DNA of 64,000 bases from Labilithrix sp. (lineage in GTDB: Bacteria; Myxococcota; Polyangia; Polyangiales; Polyangiaceae): positions 1 to 64,000 of the forward strand of contig JAQBQL010000212.1 of assembly GCA_028287035.1 (NCBI GenBank), given 5' to 3'. The position numbers and the translations under genes are program-made. The notes beneath the pieces are model-generated. The model made no database searches, was not told where the DNA came from, and saw nothing but the letters and a program-made list of their open reading frames with translations. Positions 18,216 to 27,071 of this stretch are shown here, one piece after another; position 1 is the stretch's first letter, and each line of letters starts with the position of its first letter.

Positions 18216-19739
18216 TCACTTCTTCTTGCCGGCTCCGCCGTCCGCGGGGCTTCCGCCGTCGCTGCCCACCGCGGCATCGGCGCCCGCGTCGGAGGCGGCG
18301 CTGCCCGGCGCCGGCACCGCGAAGCGAAGCTTCTTCGGCAGCGCGAGGCGGAGCGCGAGGTGGCTGTTCGCGACGTTGCCGCCCCAGCTCGTCGACGTGT
18401 CGATGTAGTCGATGCTCAGGTCGTTGTAGCCGGGCTTCGACGGGAGGTAGTTCGGCTTGGCGGCGGTGCCCGCGTCGTTGTCGGGCGAGATCCCGTACTG
18501 GCGCATCTCTTCCGGCGTCCACACGGGGTCCGTGCCCCACGAGTTCTTGATGCGGAAGAACGTGATGCGAGCCGCGTCGTCGAGGCTCGCCTCGAGCGCC
18601 TCGGGCCGGGTCTCGCGCACGTCGACCGAGAGCTTCCCGAAGCCGGGCACGTCCTCGACCTCGTAGTCGACGAGGATGGACTCGTGGAGCCCGGTGAGGG
18701 TGTAGTCGCTCACGCCTTCGCCGCGGTAGACGCCTTCCTTGGGATTGCTGGCGACGGCCCAGCCGAGCGGGACGGCGAGGCGCTGATTCAGTGTATGTTG
18801 CAGGTTCTTGAGGAGCGCGCGGCGGCGTGCGGTGTCGCCCTCCGCCCAGTCGTAGTGGAGCTCGGTCCACGCCTCGGCGCCGGCGCGCTGGCCGTCGCCG
18901 ACGCTCGTGCCGGGCGCCTTCGTGCCGACCGCGTCGGCGAGCGTGATGGTCGGCGTGCCGTCGGCGGCGATGACCTCGAGCTCCTGCGGCGCGTGGATGC
19001 GCGTCAGGCCGAGCGAGCCGCCCGCCGCGCGAGCGGTGATCGAGACGAGATGATCGGGCGGATCCGGAAGGGCCGAGGACGAAGGCACCCCGCCGTCGAG
19101 GTCGCCGGCATCGGGCGCGGAGGCGACGGCCTTCGCCGGCAGGACGGGGAACTGACGCTCCAGGTCCTCGACGGTGCTCGGGGCGAGCCCCCAGGCCTTG
19201 TTCAGCTCGGCGCGCACGATGCGCGGGTCGCGGCGCGCCGCCGGGTTCGCGAGGGCGCCCGACGAGAGCGAGGCGTTGATCGCGGCGACCGCGACCTCGT
19301 GGCGCTTGGCCTTGGCGTCCGCGGCCGGGATGAAGTCGCCCTCGTACATCCAGCCGTAGCGCTCGATGAGCTCGGCGCCGACACCCCACCAGCCGCCCTG
19401 GACGATGCCGTCCCAGCCGATCGGGTTGTCGAGCGAGATGTCGCCGCCGCTGATCTCCTCGTACCAGTACCAGTAGTTCCAGTACGCCTCCGACACGTCG
19501 ATGTCGCGAGCCGTCGCCCCCTTGTGCAGCGACTCTACCCAGCCGGCCGTCGCGTACAGCCAGCAGTTGCCGATGGCCTGGCTCTTCACGTTCGTGTTCT
19601 CGACGGACGTGACGTCGTCCGCCGCCGTGCCCGTGTCCTCGGCCGCGGAGCAGGCGACCGCCGCGGCGGGCGCGGCGGCGAGCATCACGCGAAGGGCAGT
19701 CCAGACGAAGGCGGAGCGCGAGAGGGGGAAGAAGCGCAT
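18216..19739 (-). CDS. C1-like cysteine protease lipoprotein
   Basis: Secreted papain-like protein of 507 residues. The oxyanion Gln54 and nucleophile Cys59 are in SQAIGNCWLYA, the probable catalytic His is 352 in GLHESILV, and Asn399 is in RIKNSWG, so the triad seems complete and in the right order. The Cys-to-His distance (about 290) is much larger than in papain and nearer to bleomycin-hydrolase-like C1B enzymes. It is filled by a segment with no clear family. A signal with lipobox (AAAVAC) puts the lipid on Cys30. The tail is Ala/Asp/Gly-rich and ends in Lys. ATG 19739 is chosen over an upstream in-frame start because GAGGTGG lies about 8 bases before it. There is no obvious propeptide. 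Confidence 0.78.
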   Translation of the reverse strand: MRFFPLSRSAFVWTALRVMLAAAPAAAVACSAAEDTGTAADDVTSVENTNVKSQAIGNCWLYATAGWVESLHKGATARDIDVSEAYWNYWYWYEEISGGDISLDNPIGWDGIVQGGWWGVGAELIERYGWMYEGDFIPAADAKAKRHEVAVAAINASLSSGALANPAARRDPRIVRAELNKAWGLAPSTVEDLERQFPVLPAKAVASAPDAGDLDGGVPSSSALPDPPDHLVSITARAAGGSLGLTRIHAPQELEVIAADGTPTITLADAVGTKAPGTSVGDGQRAGAEAWTELHYDWAEGDTARRRALLKNLQHTLNQRLAVPLGWAVASNPKEGVYRGEGVSDYTLTGLHESILVDYEVEDVPGFGKLSVDVRETRPEALEASLDDAARITFFRIKNSWGTDPVWTPEEMRQYGISPDNDAGTAAKPNYLPSKPGYNDLSIDYIDTSTSWGGNVANSHLALRLALPKKLRFAVPAPGSAASDAGADAAVGSDGGSPADGGAGKKK

Positions 19740-19936
19740 GGTCCCCACCTCAGCGAGAGCCGTGCCGTAGCCGACATGTAGGCCGCACCTCGATAAACCG
19801 CGCAAACCGGCCTCTCACGCCCTCGGCGGGGCTGTCCTCGGCTGGATCAGCGGGGCACCAGGCGGTCCACGGGGAGCCCAGCCGCGCGCACTTCGCGCAG
19901 CGGCGAAGGCCCCGACTTGGACTAGGTTGGGGACGC

Positions 19937-21190
19937 TTGCTGAGACCCGGACAGACCTTCTCGCGTTACGTGATCGAGGCCTCCATCGGCGTGGGCGGGA
20001 TGGGCGAGGTCTATCGCGCCTTCGACGAGAAGCTTCGCCGCAAGGTGGCCCTCAAGGTCATTCATCCCGACCTCGCGGTCCCCGACGCGGCGGCGCGGCT
20101 CGTGCGCGAGGCACGCGTGGCGGCCGGGCTCGCGCATCCGAACACGGTCGCCATCTTCGACCTCGGCGAGATCGACGGCACGGTCTTCCTCGTGATGGAG
20201 CTCGTGTCGGGCGCCCCGCTGCGCGCGTACGTCGGCGATCCGGCGATCCCCGTCGCGCGGAAGATCGGCTGGCTCGTCGGCATCGCGCGCGGCCTCGCCG
20301 CGGCGCACAAGGCGGGCCTCGTGCACCGCGACGTGAAGCCCGCCAACGTGATGGTCTCGGACGAGGACGTCGTGAAGGTCCTCGACTTCGGGCTCGCCAA
20401 GCCGCTCGAGGCGGCGAGCTTCCACACCGACGCCGGCATGGTGGTGGGGACGCCGGGGTACCTGGCGCCGGAGCTCTTCATGGGCGACCCCGCCGACGCA
20501 CGGAGCGATCAGTTCGCGTTCGGGGTGACGGCCTACGAGCTGCTCGGGGGCGTCCATCCCGGCAATGCGCTCGGACCGGTGCCCACCGCCCTCGACGCGC
20601 GCGCACCCGGGGTCTCGCCGGGCGTCGCGCGCGTCATCGCGCGGACGCTCTCGCGCGCGGTCGAGGACCGCTTCGCGAACATGACCGAGGTGGCGAACGC
20701 GCTCGAGGCGGAGCTCGCCTCGGCACGCGGCGGCGGCACCGGCGGCGCTCCCGCAACGAGGCGCGAGGGACACGTCGCGCTCGCTCACGCGGCGACCCAG
20801 CTCGCGCCTTCCGAGGCCCCGCCGCGCCTGTCGCGGGTCTCCGACCAGCTCCAGGAGCCGCCCCGCGCCGGCGGCCGCGGCACGCGTGTCGTTGCGGTGC
20901 TCGGCCTCCTCGCCATCGGGGGCGCCTACGCGGCGCTCCGCCTGCTGCCGGGCGACGCTCCGGTTCCCGCCGGGCCGCGCGACGCAGCGACGGTCGAGGA
21001 AGCGCGAGCCGACGCGGAGGGCGACGCCCTCGCGGCCGGTGACGCCGGGCTCGCGGCCGCCCCCGACCTGGACGGCGCGGTCGACGCCGACGCCGCCGAT
21101 GCCGACGGCGGTGATGCGGACGCCGAGGCCGAGCGCCCGGGCATCCAGCTCGACGACTTCCCCGATCCCTGGAAGAAGAAGCCTCGCTGA
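19937..21190 (+). CDS. Transmembrane Ser/Thr protein kinase (second copy)
   Basis: Hanks-type kinase of 417 residues. The Gly loop GVGGMG is at 18-23, Lys40 in VALK, HRD at 130-132 followed by KPANVM, and DFG at 150-152. One hydrophobic segment near 315-335 anchors it. The outer tail is extremely rich in Ala and Asp and ends DDFPDPWKKKPR. The catalytic core closely follows the kinase at 1361-3043 (for example AAHKAG, HRDVKPANVMVSDE, VKVLDFGLA), which suggests duplication. The start is TTG at 19937 after a GGGGA stretch. It converges on the precorrin-2 dehydrogenase gene. No sensor domain is recognisable. Confidence 0.9.
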   Translation: MLRPGQTFSRYVIEASIGVGGMGEVYRAFDEKLRRKVALKVIHPDLAVPDAAARLVREARVAAGLAHPNTVAIFDLGEIDGTVFLVMELVSGAPLRAYVGDPAIPVARKIGWLVGIARGLAAAHKAGLVHRDVKPANVMVSDEDVVKVLDFGLAKPLEAASFHTDAGMVVGTPGYLAPELFMGDPADARSDQFAFGVTAYELLGGVHPGNALGPVPTALDARAPGVSPGVARVIARTLSRAVEDRFANMTEVANALEAELASARGGGTGGAPATRREGHVALAHAATQLAPSEAPPRLSRVSDQLQEPPRAGGRGTRVVAVLGLLAIGGAYAALRLLPGDAPVPAGPRDAATVEEARADAEGDALAAGDAGLAAAPDLDGAVDADAADADGGDADAEAERPGIQLDDFPDPWKKKPR

Positions 21191-21194
21191 GGGA

Positions 21195-21818
21195 TTAGAC
21201 GCGGGACTTGAAGGCCGCGACGAGCTCGGCGAACCGCGACTTCATCGGCGTGCGGTCGGACTTCCAGCGTTCGCGGAGCGCGCGCGCGGCGTCGACGAAG
21301 CTCTCCTCGGGCAGCGCCTGCTCGAGCACCTCGCGGAGGAGCCGCGCGAGGGCGGGGGCCTCACCGGAGGTCGAGATCGCGATGGTGACCGGGCCGCGGC
21401 GCAGGACGGCCCCGCCGTAGGCCGTGGCGTTCGGCGGATCATCGATGGCGACGCAGAAGATCTGCCGCGCCTCGCACTCGTCGGCGATCTGTCGCTGGAC
21501 GACCGGATCATCGGTCGCGGCGAAGACCAGCCACATGCCGTGGAGGTCGCTTGCCTCGAAGCCGCGCGCGTCGACGGTGAGCGCCGCGTCCGGTCCGTCG
21601 TCCGGGCCCAGCTCGCGGGCGGCAGCCTCGGCGAGCTCCGCCGACACCTCCTTCGCGACCACGTGAACGCGCGCCCGGGCCTCCACGAGGTCGAGCGCCT
21701 TGCGCGTGGCGACGGCACCGCCGCCGACGACGAGCACCGCGCGGTCACGGACGTCGAGGAAGAGCGGGAGGAGCGCCCGCGGCGTCGGTCGGTCGGCTGC
21801 GTCGCCGCTGTCGGTCAT
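21195..21818 (-). CDS. Precorrin-2 dehydrogenase / sirohydrochlorin ferrochelatase (CysG N-terminal type)
   Basis: NAD-dependent protein of 207 residues that oxidises precorrin-2 to sirohydrochlorin, and in some members also inserts iron. It shows LLPLFLDVRDRAVLVVGGGAVA at the start (Rossmann GGGAVA), the KALDLVEA stretch, VFAATDDPVVQ and IDDPPNATAYGGAVLRRGPV, and then GEAPALARLLRE. It corresponds to the N-terminal half of CysG or to Met8. Together with the SUMT at 16252-17073 it would supply siroheme for the sulfite reductase, although it lies outside the sulfur island. The ATG overlaps the DNA methyltransferase tail by 74 bases, which is long but has no good alternative start. Confidence 0.88.
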   Translation of the reverse strand: MTDSGDAADRPTPRALLPLFLDVRDRAVLVVGGGAVATRKALDLVEARARVHVVAKEVSAELAEAAARELGPDDGPDAALTVDARGFEASDLHGMWLVFAATDDPVVQRQIADECEARQIFCVAIDDPPNATAYGGAVLRRGPVTIAISTSGEAPALARLLREVLEQALPEESFVDAARALRERWKSDRTPMKSRFAELVAAFKSRV

Positions 21819-22737
21819 CGTGCTCCGAGTCTAGGACGAAGCGGACCGGAACGCTCGCGGCCTCGAGGCGAGCGCGGATCGTGGCGATGGCGAGCTCGCC
21901 CACGTCCGCGCCGGCGAACCGGCGGCCCGCCTGCGCCGCGGCGACCAGCGTGGTGCCGGAGCCGGCGAACGGGTCCACGACGAGGGAGCCGGGCAGGCTC
22001 GTCGCGCGCACGATGCGATCGAGGAGCTTGAGCGGCTTCTGCGTCGGGTAGCCGGTCGACTCGGCACGGAGCGGCGTGTTGGCGACCATGGCCGGGCAGT
22101 CGGTCCACACGCTGCCGAGCGCGCGGCCCTCGTCGGCGTAGTAGCGGTAGGTCTTGCCGTTCACGATCCGGTCGCGGTAGCGACGGCCATCGTCGTCGGC
22201 GCGCTGGAAGTGCATCGCCTGGCTCGTCGCGGCGAAGGGCGCGCGCAGCACCGGGTCGCGCGCGTTCCACACCGGGTCCTTGCCGCGTGCGTAGAGGAGG
22301 AGCGTCTGGTGGCCCATGCCGGGACCGCTCCTGCTTTTGCTCCCGTTCCCGGGGACCCAGATCACCTCGCCGCGGAACTGGCGCGCGCCGAAGACGCGGT
22401 CGCAGACGACCTTCGCCTCGTGGACGGCGCGCGCGTCGAGGTGCAGCCAGAGCGTCCCCCGATCGGAGAGGAGCTGGCGCGTCGCGGCGATGCGCTCCTC
22501 GAGCCAGGCGAGGTACGCCTCCAGCGACTCCCACGTGTCGTCGTAGGCGAGCGGTCCGTCGACGCGGAGCCCGCGCGTGGTACGGGCCCCGAAGCTCTTC
22601 TCGACCTTGAACGGCGGATCCAGGTAGGCGAGGTCGGCGCTGCCCGCCGCCACGTGGCGCCCGAGGTCCCGCGCGTCCCCGCGGACGAGCAGGTGCGCGG
22701 CGGGCTCAGCGGCCGGAGGACGGGTGTTGCGGGGCAT
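21745..22737 (-). CDS. Site-specific DNA methyltransferase, beta class
   Basis: DNA adenine-N6 or cytosine-N4 methyltransferase of 330 residues. The catalytic motif LDPPF is at 39-43 and the SAM motif DPFAGSGTT at 255-263. Motif IV before motif I defines the beta class. TGYPTQKP precedes the SAM region as usual. No restriction endonuclease gene is adjacent, so it looks like an orphan methylase. It is placed oddly between a murein endopeptidase and a siroheme gene, overlapping them by 32 and 74 bases. ATG 22737 is chosen because the domain begins there; the open frame upstream is Arg/Ser/Pro noise over the mepA gene. The last roughly 28 residues are Arg/Pro-rich and probably disordered. Confidence 0.87.
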   Translation of the reverse strand: MPRNTRPPAAEPAAHLLVRGDARDLGRHVAAGSADLAYLDPPFKVEKSFGARTTRGLRVDGPLAYDDTWESLEAYLAWLEERIAATRQLLSDRGTLWLHLDARAVHEAKVVCDRVFGARQFRGEVIWVPGNGSKSRSGPGMGHQTLLLYARGKDPVWNARDPVLRAPFAATSQAMHFQRADDDGRRYRDRIVNGKTYRYYADEGRALGSVWTDCPAMVANTPLRAESTGYPTQKPLKLLDRIVRATSLPGSLVVDPFAGSGTTLVAAAQAGRRFAGADVGELAIATIRARLEAASVPVRFVLDSEHDDRQRRRSRPTDAAGAPPALPRRP

Positions 22738-23587
22738 CGACCGGCGTGCCCGCAAGGGGCGAGGACGGCGCGGGGAGGGGAACGAGCAGCGCCGCGACGA
22801 GCTCGCCGGTGCTCGGCCCCGGATCGGCGGGCGCGGCGGGAGCGTCGGCGGCGAGCACCCACGGCCGGACCGGCCCCGTCGGCTCGCAGCCGGCAGCGAT
22901 CTCGCGCGCGTCACACGCGGTCCGCACGTGGACGTGGTCGTCGTGAGATTGCGCCGGCGGCGGCGGCTGCATCATCGCATCCATCGCGCGGGCGAGGGTC
23001 TCGCCCGACTCGCCGCGCGCCCGCGCCCACTCGAGGAGCATCGCCTCGATGGGCTTGCTCACGAACAGCCACTGCACGCGCGCCTCGGGATCCTCGACGA
23101 GGGTCTTCACGAGGAGCCACTCGCGTTCGACGTCGAGGCGGAGGAAGCGCTTGCCCGCCTCGTCCCAGGCGAGGCCGTCCGTGCCCACCGACACGAAGCC
23201 AGTGGAGACGACCGGCGCGCCGTCGAGCGTGGTCAGGTAGAGGAGGAGATCGGCGTCCCGTCCGCTGCGGTGCGAGGAGTGCGAGGAGACCTTGCCGCCG
23301 TGCCGGGCGGAGAGATCGCCGACGGTGAGCACGCTGCCCGGCCGGAGGCGCTCGACGCGGGCCGCGGCGCGCTCGATCACCCGCACGAACCGCGGGGTCG
23401 CGAAGTGGCGTTCGTTCGTGAAGAGCGTGCGGTACCCGGCGCCCTCGGCCGCAAGCTCGCCGGGGGCGACGAGGACCCCTCGATGAGGCATTCCCACGGA
23501 CCCGGTCCAGTGCGGGGCGAGCGGCGACGGAGCGTGTCCGCAGCCCGCGAGGAGGGCCGCGAGGAGGAAGGGGAGGAGGCGCCGCAT
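22706..23587 (-). CDS. mepA: Penicillin-insensitive murein endopeptidase (MepA family, M74)
   Basis: LAS-type metallopeptidase of 293 residues that cuts peptidoglycan cross-links. Zinc ligands are visible in SSHSSHRSGRDADLLLY (HxxGxxxD type) and SHDDHVHVR. The signal peptide ends in a lipobox (LLAGCG), so unlike E. coli MepA it is probably a lipoprotein. The C-terminal roughly 60 residues after the catalytic core are Ala/Pro-rich and partly overlap the methyltransferase start. It follows plsB by 26 bases in the same run. Substrate preference (DD or LD bonds) cannot be settled from sequence. Confidence 0.88.
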   Translation of the reverse strand: MRRLLPFLLAALLAGCGHAPSPLAPHWTGSVGMPHRGVLVAPGELAAEGAGYRTLFTNERHFATPRFVRVIERAAARVERLRPGSVLTVGDLSARHGGKVSSHSSHRSGRDADLLLYLTTLDGAPVVSTGFVSVGTDGLAWDEAGKRFLRLDVEREWLLVKTLVEDPEARVQWLFVSKPIEAMLLEWARARGESGETLARAMDAMMQPPPPAQSHDDHVHVRTACDAREIAAGCEPTGPVRPWVLAADAPAAPADPGPSTGELVAALLVPLPAPSSPLAGTPVDAPQHPSSGR

Positions 23588-23613
23588 CGCTGTCCCTTCT
23601 TAGCCGAAACCCG

Positions 23614-26304
23614 TCAGCCGATGTACGCGGCGACGCGCGCTTCGATGACGCCCACCTCGGCCGCGGTCGCGTAGCTCTCGGGCAGCACGTACTTGCCGTC
23701 GATGCGGCCGAGGTAGCCCTGATCCACGAACGCGAGGAAGGCATTCTCGAGCACCGGCCGGTTGACCGCCTCGCGGCACGTGAGCTCCCCCGCGAGGAAC
23801 ATCCGCTCGCCGACCGCGATGGCGCGCTTGGCGAGGTCCTTCGGGGCGAGCGGTCCCTTCAGCAGCACGCTCAGGGAACGCGCCGCGACGCGGTACCCTT
23901 CCACGAAGTTCCGGACCATGCGCGCCTGGAGCCGCAGCCGCTCGCGGCCCTCCCCCTCGGGGGGCAGCGCCACGTGGTCGCCGTCGATCGCGACCTCGCC
24001 GCGACCGGCCATCGCCGCGAGCGTCTCGCTGAAGATGGTCTCGAAGGTCGCGTCGGCGCGGAACTGGAACTCGTACTTGAAGAGCCGGGACAGGCTCTGC
24101 ACGCGCTCGGCGAGGTGCTCGGTGGCGAGCGAGGCCTCGCCGGCCCGGGCCGCGGCGTGCAGCGTCGCGGCGATCATCGCCCCGGAGAGGAAGAAGTGGA
24201 CGACGAGGTTCTTCGCGATGTCGAGCGAGATGCGCGCCACGTCGGGCACGACGTAGATGGCGTCGGGACCGGGCTTCGCCTGGCGATCGCGATCGGTGAT
24301 CGGCGTGCCCGGCCGGTGCGCCTCGATGTGCCCGGCCCGCGCCAGGAGCTCGCAGGCCTCGCGGATGGCGCCGCGCCGGATGGTGACGTCGCCCTCGACG
24401 CCGGTGGTCGCGAGCGAAGGCGTGAACCGCGCTCCCTCCGCCCGGAGCATGCGCGCCAGCCGTTCGCACGCGCTGACGAGCTCGGCATGCGGAAGGCCGC
24501 GCTGGTCGTGCGTGAGGAGCGCCGCCGCGACGAGCGCGCTCGGGGTGACCGCCGTGACGCGGTTGATCTCGTTCATCGCCCGGTAGGCGAGCCGCGTGAC
24601 GAGGGCGCGCCGCTTGGCGGGGGTGGTCGGGCGCTTCGTCTCGCCGAGCTCGCCGAGCACGCCGTCGAGCGTCAGGAGCTCACCGAACTGCACGTTGAGG
24701 CGGCCATAGCGCCCGAGCGCGCTCTCGGCGGCGCGGAGGAGACCGCCCACGTCCTCCTTCTGCTTCTCGCCGCCCGAGAGCTCGTGGACGTAGGACTTCT
24801 CCTCGACGAGGCGCTCGTAGCCGATCGAGATGGGACAGAAGTAGACCTTGCGCTCGGCCCCGTCGCCGCCCTCGCCACCGCCGAGCACCGCGTCGACGAC
24901 GATCGAGAGCAGGCCGAGCTTCGGAGGCAGCAGCTTGCCGGTGCGCGAGCGGCCGCCTTCGAGGAAGAACTCGAGCGTGTGACCGTCCTTGAGGAGCCGC
25001 CGCATGTACGCGTCGACGACCGCGCCGTAGAGGCGGTCGCCCTTGAAGCTGCGGCGGATGAAGAACGCCCCGGCGCGGCGGAGCACCGGCCCGAGCGGGA
25101 AGAACGAGAGGTTGTCGCCCGCTGCGACGAGCGGGATCGCCATGTTCGCGCGGTGGAACATGCGCGACAGGATGATGTAATCGACGTGCGACTTGTGGCT
25201 CGGCAGGAGCACCAGCGTGCCGTCCTTTGCCGCCTCGCGCGCGCGGGCGAGGCCCGCCTCGTCGAACTCGAACCCCGAGTACATCCGCGCGATCGTCTGG
25301 TCGATGAGCGCGTCGAGCGCGCGGATGGCGTTCGGGTCGACCTCGGCCTCGAGCTCGCGCAGCATCGAGATCGCGCGGTACCCGAGGACGCGCCGCTCCG
25401 CCTCGCCCTGACCGGCCATGTCCCGGATCACCTTCTGGAGCCGGGGGCTGCGCACCACCTGCTCCCGGAGGCGGTCGTGGGGCTTCTTCGCCGGGCCGAG
25501 CACGCCGCGCCGTTCGCGCTCGAGGCGGCGCAGGAGCACGTACGTGAGGCGGCGCACGAGGACGTCGTCGGTGGGCACGCTGCGCGGCCCGTCCTCGTCG
25601 CTCGGGTGCGTCTCCTGCTGGAGGAAGGCCTGTACGTCGACGGGCTCGCCGGCGCGCAGCGTGACGTGGCGGTAGTTGGCGAGGAACTGCACCACGGTGC
25701 GGATCTTCCCCGGCCATTCGCGCGGACCGAAGAGCGCGTCGACGGCGTTGTGCTTCTTGTCGTCGGGCGTTCGCGACCACACGAAGACCTGCGGGACGAG
25801 CAGGATCGGGGTCTTCCGCTCACGCTGCGCCTCGAGCACCGCGCGCAGGTACGCGTCGCCTTCGGCCTTGCCGCGCGTGGGCAGCGCCGTCACCGTGCCG
25901 CCCTTCTGGCGGACTGCGGGCGGTCCGTCGAGCAGGCTCGGCGGGCGCTTCAGGAAGAGCGCCGCCGAGTGGCCGCCGTCGATCGCGGTGCGAAGGCGTC
26001 GCGAGTCGTCGCTCTCGCGCCGCGGCCGGAGCGCCTGCAGCCAGCCCCGGCCCATCGGCTCGAGCACCCACAGCCCGAGGTCGTTCGCGAAGCGGACCTG
26101 CGGGAGGTGGAGGCGCTTCGTCAGGTAGTCGAGCGCGAGGAAGTCGACGAACGACAGGTTGCGCAGCACGTAGAGGACCGTGCCGCGCGCCTCTGCCTCG
26201 CGGACCTTCCCGGCCCACGCCTCGTCCACTTCGATGTGCTCGAAGAAGCGCTGGTAGATCCAGGCGAGTGCCGGGTTCGGCACGTACGACTTCAGATCGA
26301 GCAC
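23614..26304 (-). CDS. plsB: Glycerol-3-phosphate acyltransferase PlsB
   Basis: Membrane-associated enzyme of 896 residues that acylates glycerol-3-phosphate at sn-1. Acyltransferase motifs are HKSHVDY at 370-376, AGAFFIRRSFKGD around 411-423, FFLEGGRSRTGK at 446-457 and the CPISIGYE block downstream. The N-terminal region resembles the long PlsB N terminus. It is somewhat longer than E. coli PlsB (about 807 residues). It uses acyl-ACP or acyl-CoA. Downstream of a small lipoprotein gene and upstream of mepA, it forms a run of envelope genes with short gaps. Confidence 0.93.
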   Translation of the reverse strand: MLDLKSYVPNPALAWIYQRFFEHIEVDEAWAGKVREAEARGTVLYVLRNLSFVDFLALDYLTKRLHLPQVRFANDLGLWVLEPMGRGWLQALRPRRESDDSRRLRTAIDGGHSAALFLKRPPSLLDGPPAVRQKGGTVTALPTRGKAEGDAYLRAVLEAQRERKTPILLVPQVFVWSRTPDDKKHNAVDALFGPREWPGKIRTVVQFLANYRHVTLRAGEPVDVQAFLQQETHPSDEDGPRSVPTDDVLVRRLTYVLLRRLERERRGVLGPAKKPHDRLREQVVRSPRLQKVIRDMAGQGEAERRVLGYRAISMLRELEAEVDPNAIRALDALIDQTIARMYSGFEFDEAGLARAREAAKDGTLVLLPSHKSHVDYIILSRMFHRANMAIPLVAAGDNLSFFPLGPVLRRAGAFFIRRSFKGDRLYGAVVDAYMRRLLKDGHTLEFFLEGGRSRTGKLLPPKLGLLSIVVDAVLGGGEGGDGAERKVYFCPISIGYERLVEEKSYVHELSGGEKQKEDVGGLLRAAESALGRYGRLNVQFGELLTLDGVLGELGETKRPTTPAKRRALVTRLAYRAMNEINRVTAVTPSALVAAALLTHDQRGLPHAELVSACERLARMLRAEGARFTPSLATTGVEGDVTIRRGAIREACELLARAGHIEAHRPGTPITDRDRQAKPGPDAIYVVPDVARISLDIAKNLVVHFFLSGAMIAATLHAAARAGEASLATEHLAERVQSLSRLFKYEFQFRADATFETIFSETLAAMAGRGEVAIDGDHVALPPEGEGRERLRLQARMVRNFVEGYRVAARSLSVLLKGPLAPKDLAKRAIAVGERMFLAGELTCREAVNRPVLENAFLAFVDQGYLGRIDGKYVLPESYATAAEVGVIEARVAAYIG

Positions 26305-26323
26305 GGCGTGCGCCGTCGTCCGG

Positions 26324-26965
26324 TCAGCCGCCGAACGCCTTCTGCACGAGCGCGACGATCTTCTTCGTCGAGTCGGTCGTGAGGCCGTTCTTCGCGCCGT
26401 AGGGCCAGCTGTAGCCGGGCATCGCGACCTGGTCGCACGAGAGCGACACGAGGATGTCGAGCGGGGGCGCGCCGCCCGCCGGGGTCGTGGTGCCGGGCGC
26501 CGGCGAGTAGCCGATCCGGAAGCCGAACTCGGCGAACATGCAGCTCTGGTGAGGAGCCTCGAAGCTCGCCTCCTTGCCGAACAGGTTCATCACGTCGTCG
26601 TGCTGGGTCTTGTCGGTGATCGATGCCGAGCCGAGGACGCGGAAGTTCTGGAAGCGGGGCGCGTCCGTCGCGGCGGGCGCCGGCGTGCCGCCGGGGAGGA
26701 GGCCCGGGGGGAGCAGGCCGGGGGGGAGCATCTGCGCGCCCGCCGAGAGCCACTGCTGGATCTGGGGCGGGAGCGCCGCCGCCATGCCGGGGCCGCTCGC
26801 GGCAGCGGCTGCCGGGGGCTCGTAGTTCTGCAGGCGGTACACGGTGATCGGCTGCGCCTTGTTCGCCTCGAAGGGCTGGGACAAGGTCGACGAGCAGCCC
26901 GTGCCCGCAAACAGGAGGACGGTCCCGAGGACCGCGGAAGCGACGGAAGAAGGAATGCTCTTCAT
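26324..26965 (-). CDS. Lipoprotein of unknown function
   Basis: Protein of about 213 residues with a signal peptide and lipobox (LLFAGTGCSS). A Pro/Leu/Gly-rich stretch (LPPGLLPPGLLPGG) lies in the middle. The second half contains two Cys (SCMFAEFGF and SLSCDQV) that could form a disulfide. No family is recognised. ATG 26965 is preferred over an in-frame ATG 12 bases upstream because a typical lysine-bearing signal starts there. It precedes plsB by 19 bases and may be co-transcribed with it. Confidence 0.7.
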   Translation of the reverse strand: MKSIPSSVASAVLGTVLLFAGTGCSSTLSQPFEANKAQPITVYRLQNYEPPAAAAASGPGMAAALPPQIQQWLSAGAQMLPPGLLPPGLLPGGTPAPAATDAPRFQNFRVLGSASITDKTQHDDVMNLFGKEASFEAPHQSCMFAEFGFRIGYSPAPGTTTPAGGAPPLDILVSLSCDQVAMPGYSWPYGAKNGLTTDSTKKIVALVQKAFGG

Positions 26966-27071
26966 GACGGCAGCCACCGTACCACGAACCTGCGAACGCG
27001 CGCGCCCGGGCCGGATGTCGCGCCTCGGGCCCGTCGCCGCCGCGGCAGCCGTCCGCTAGAGTGCGCGGCCC

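Noticed and set aside
17253..19781. Open frame of 842 residues on the plus strand
   Set aside because: It lies over the lipocalin and cysteine-protease genes on the minus strand, which carry signal peptides and conserved motifs; the plus-strand frame has none.
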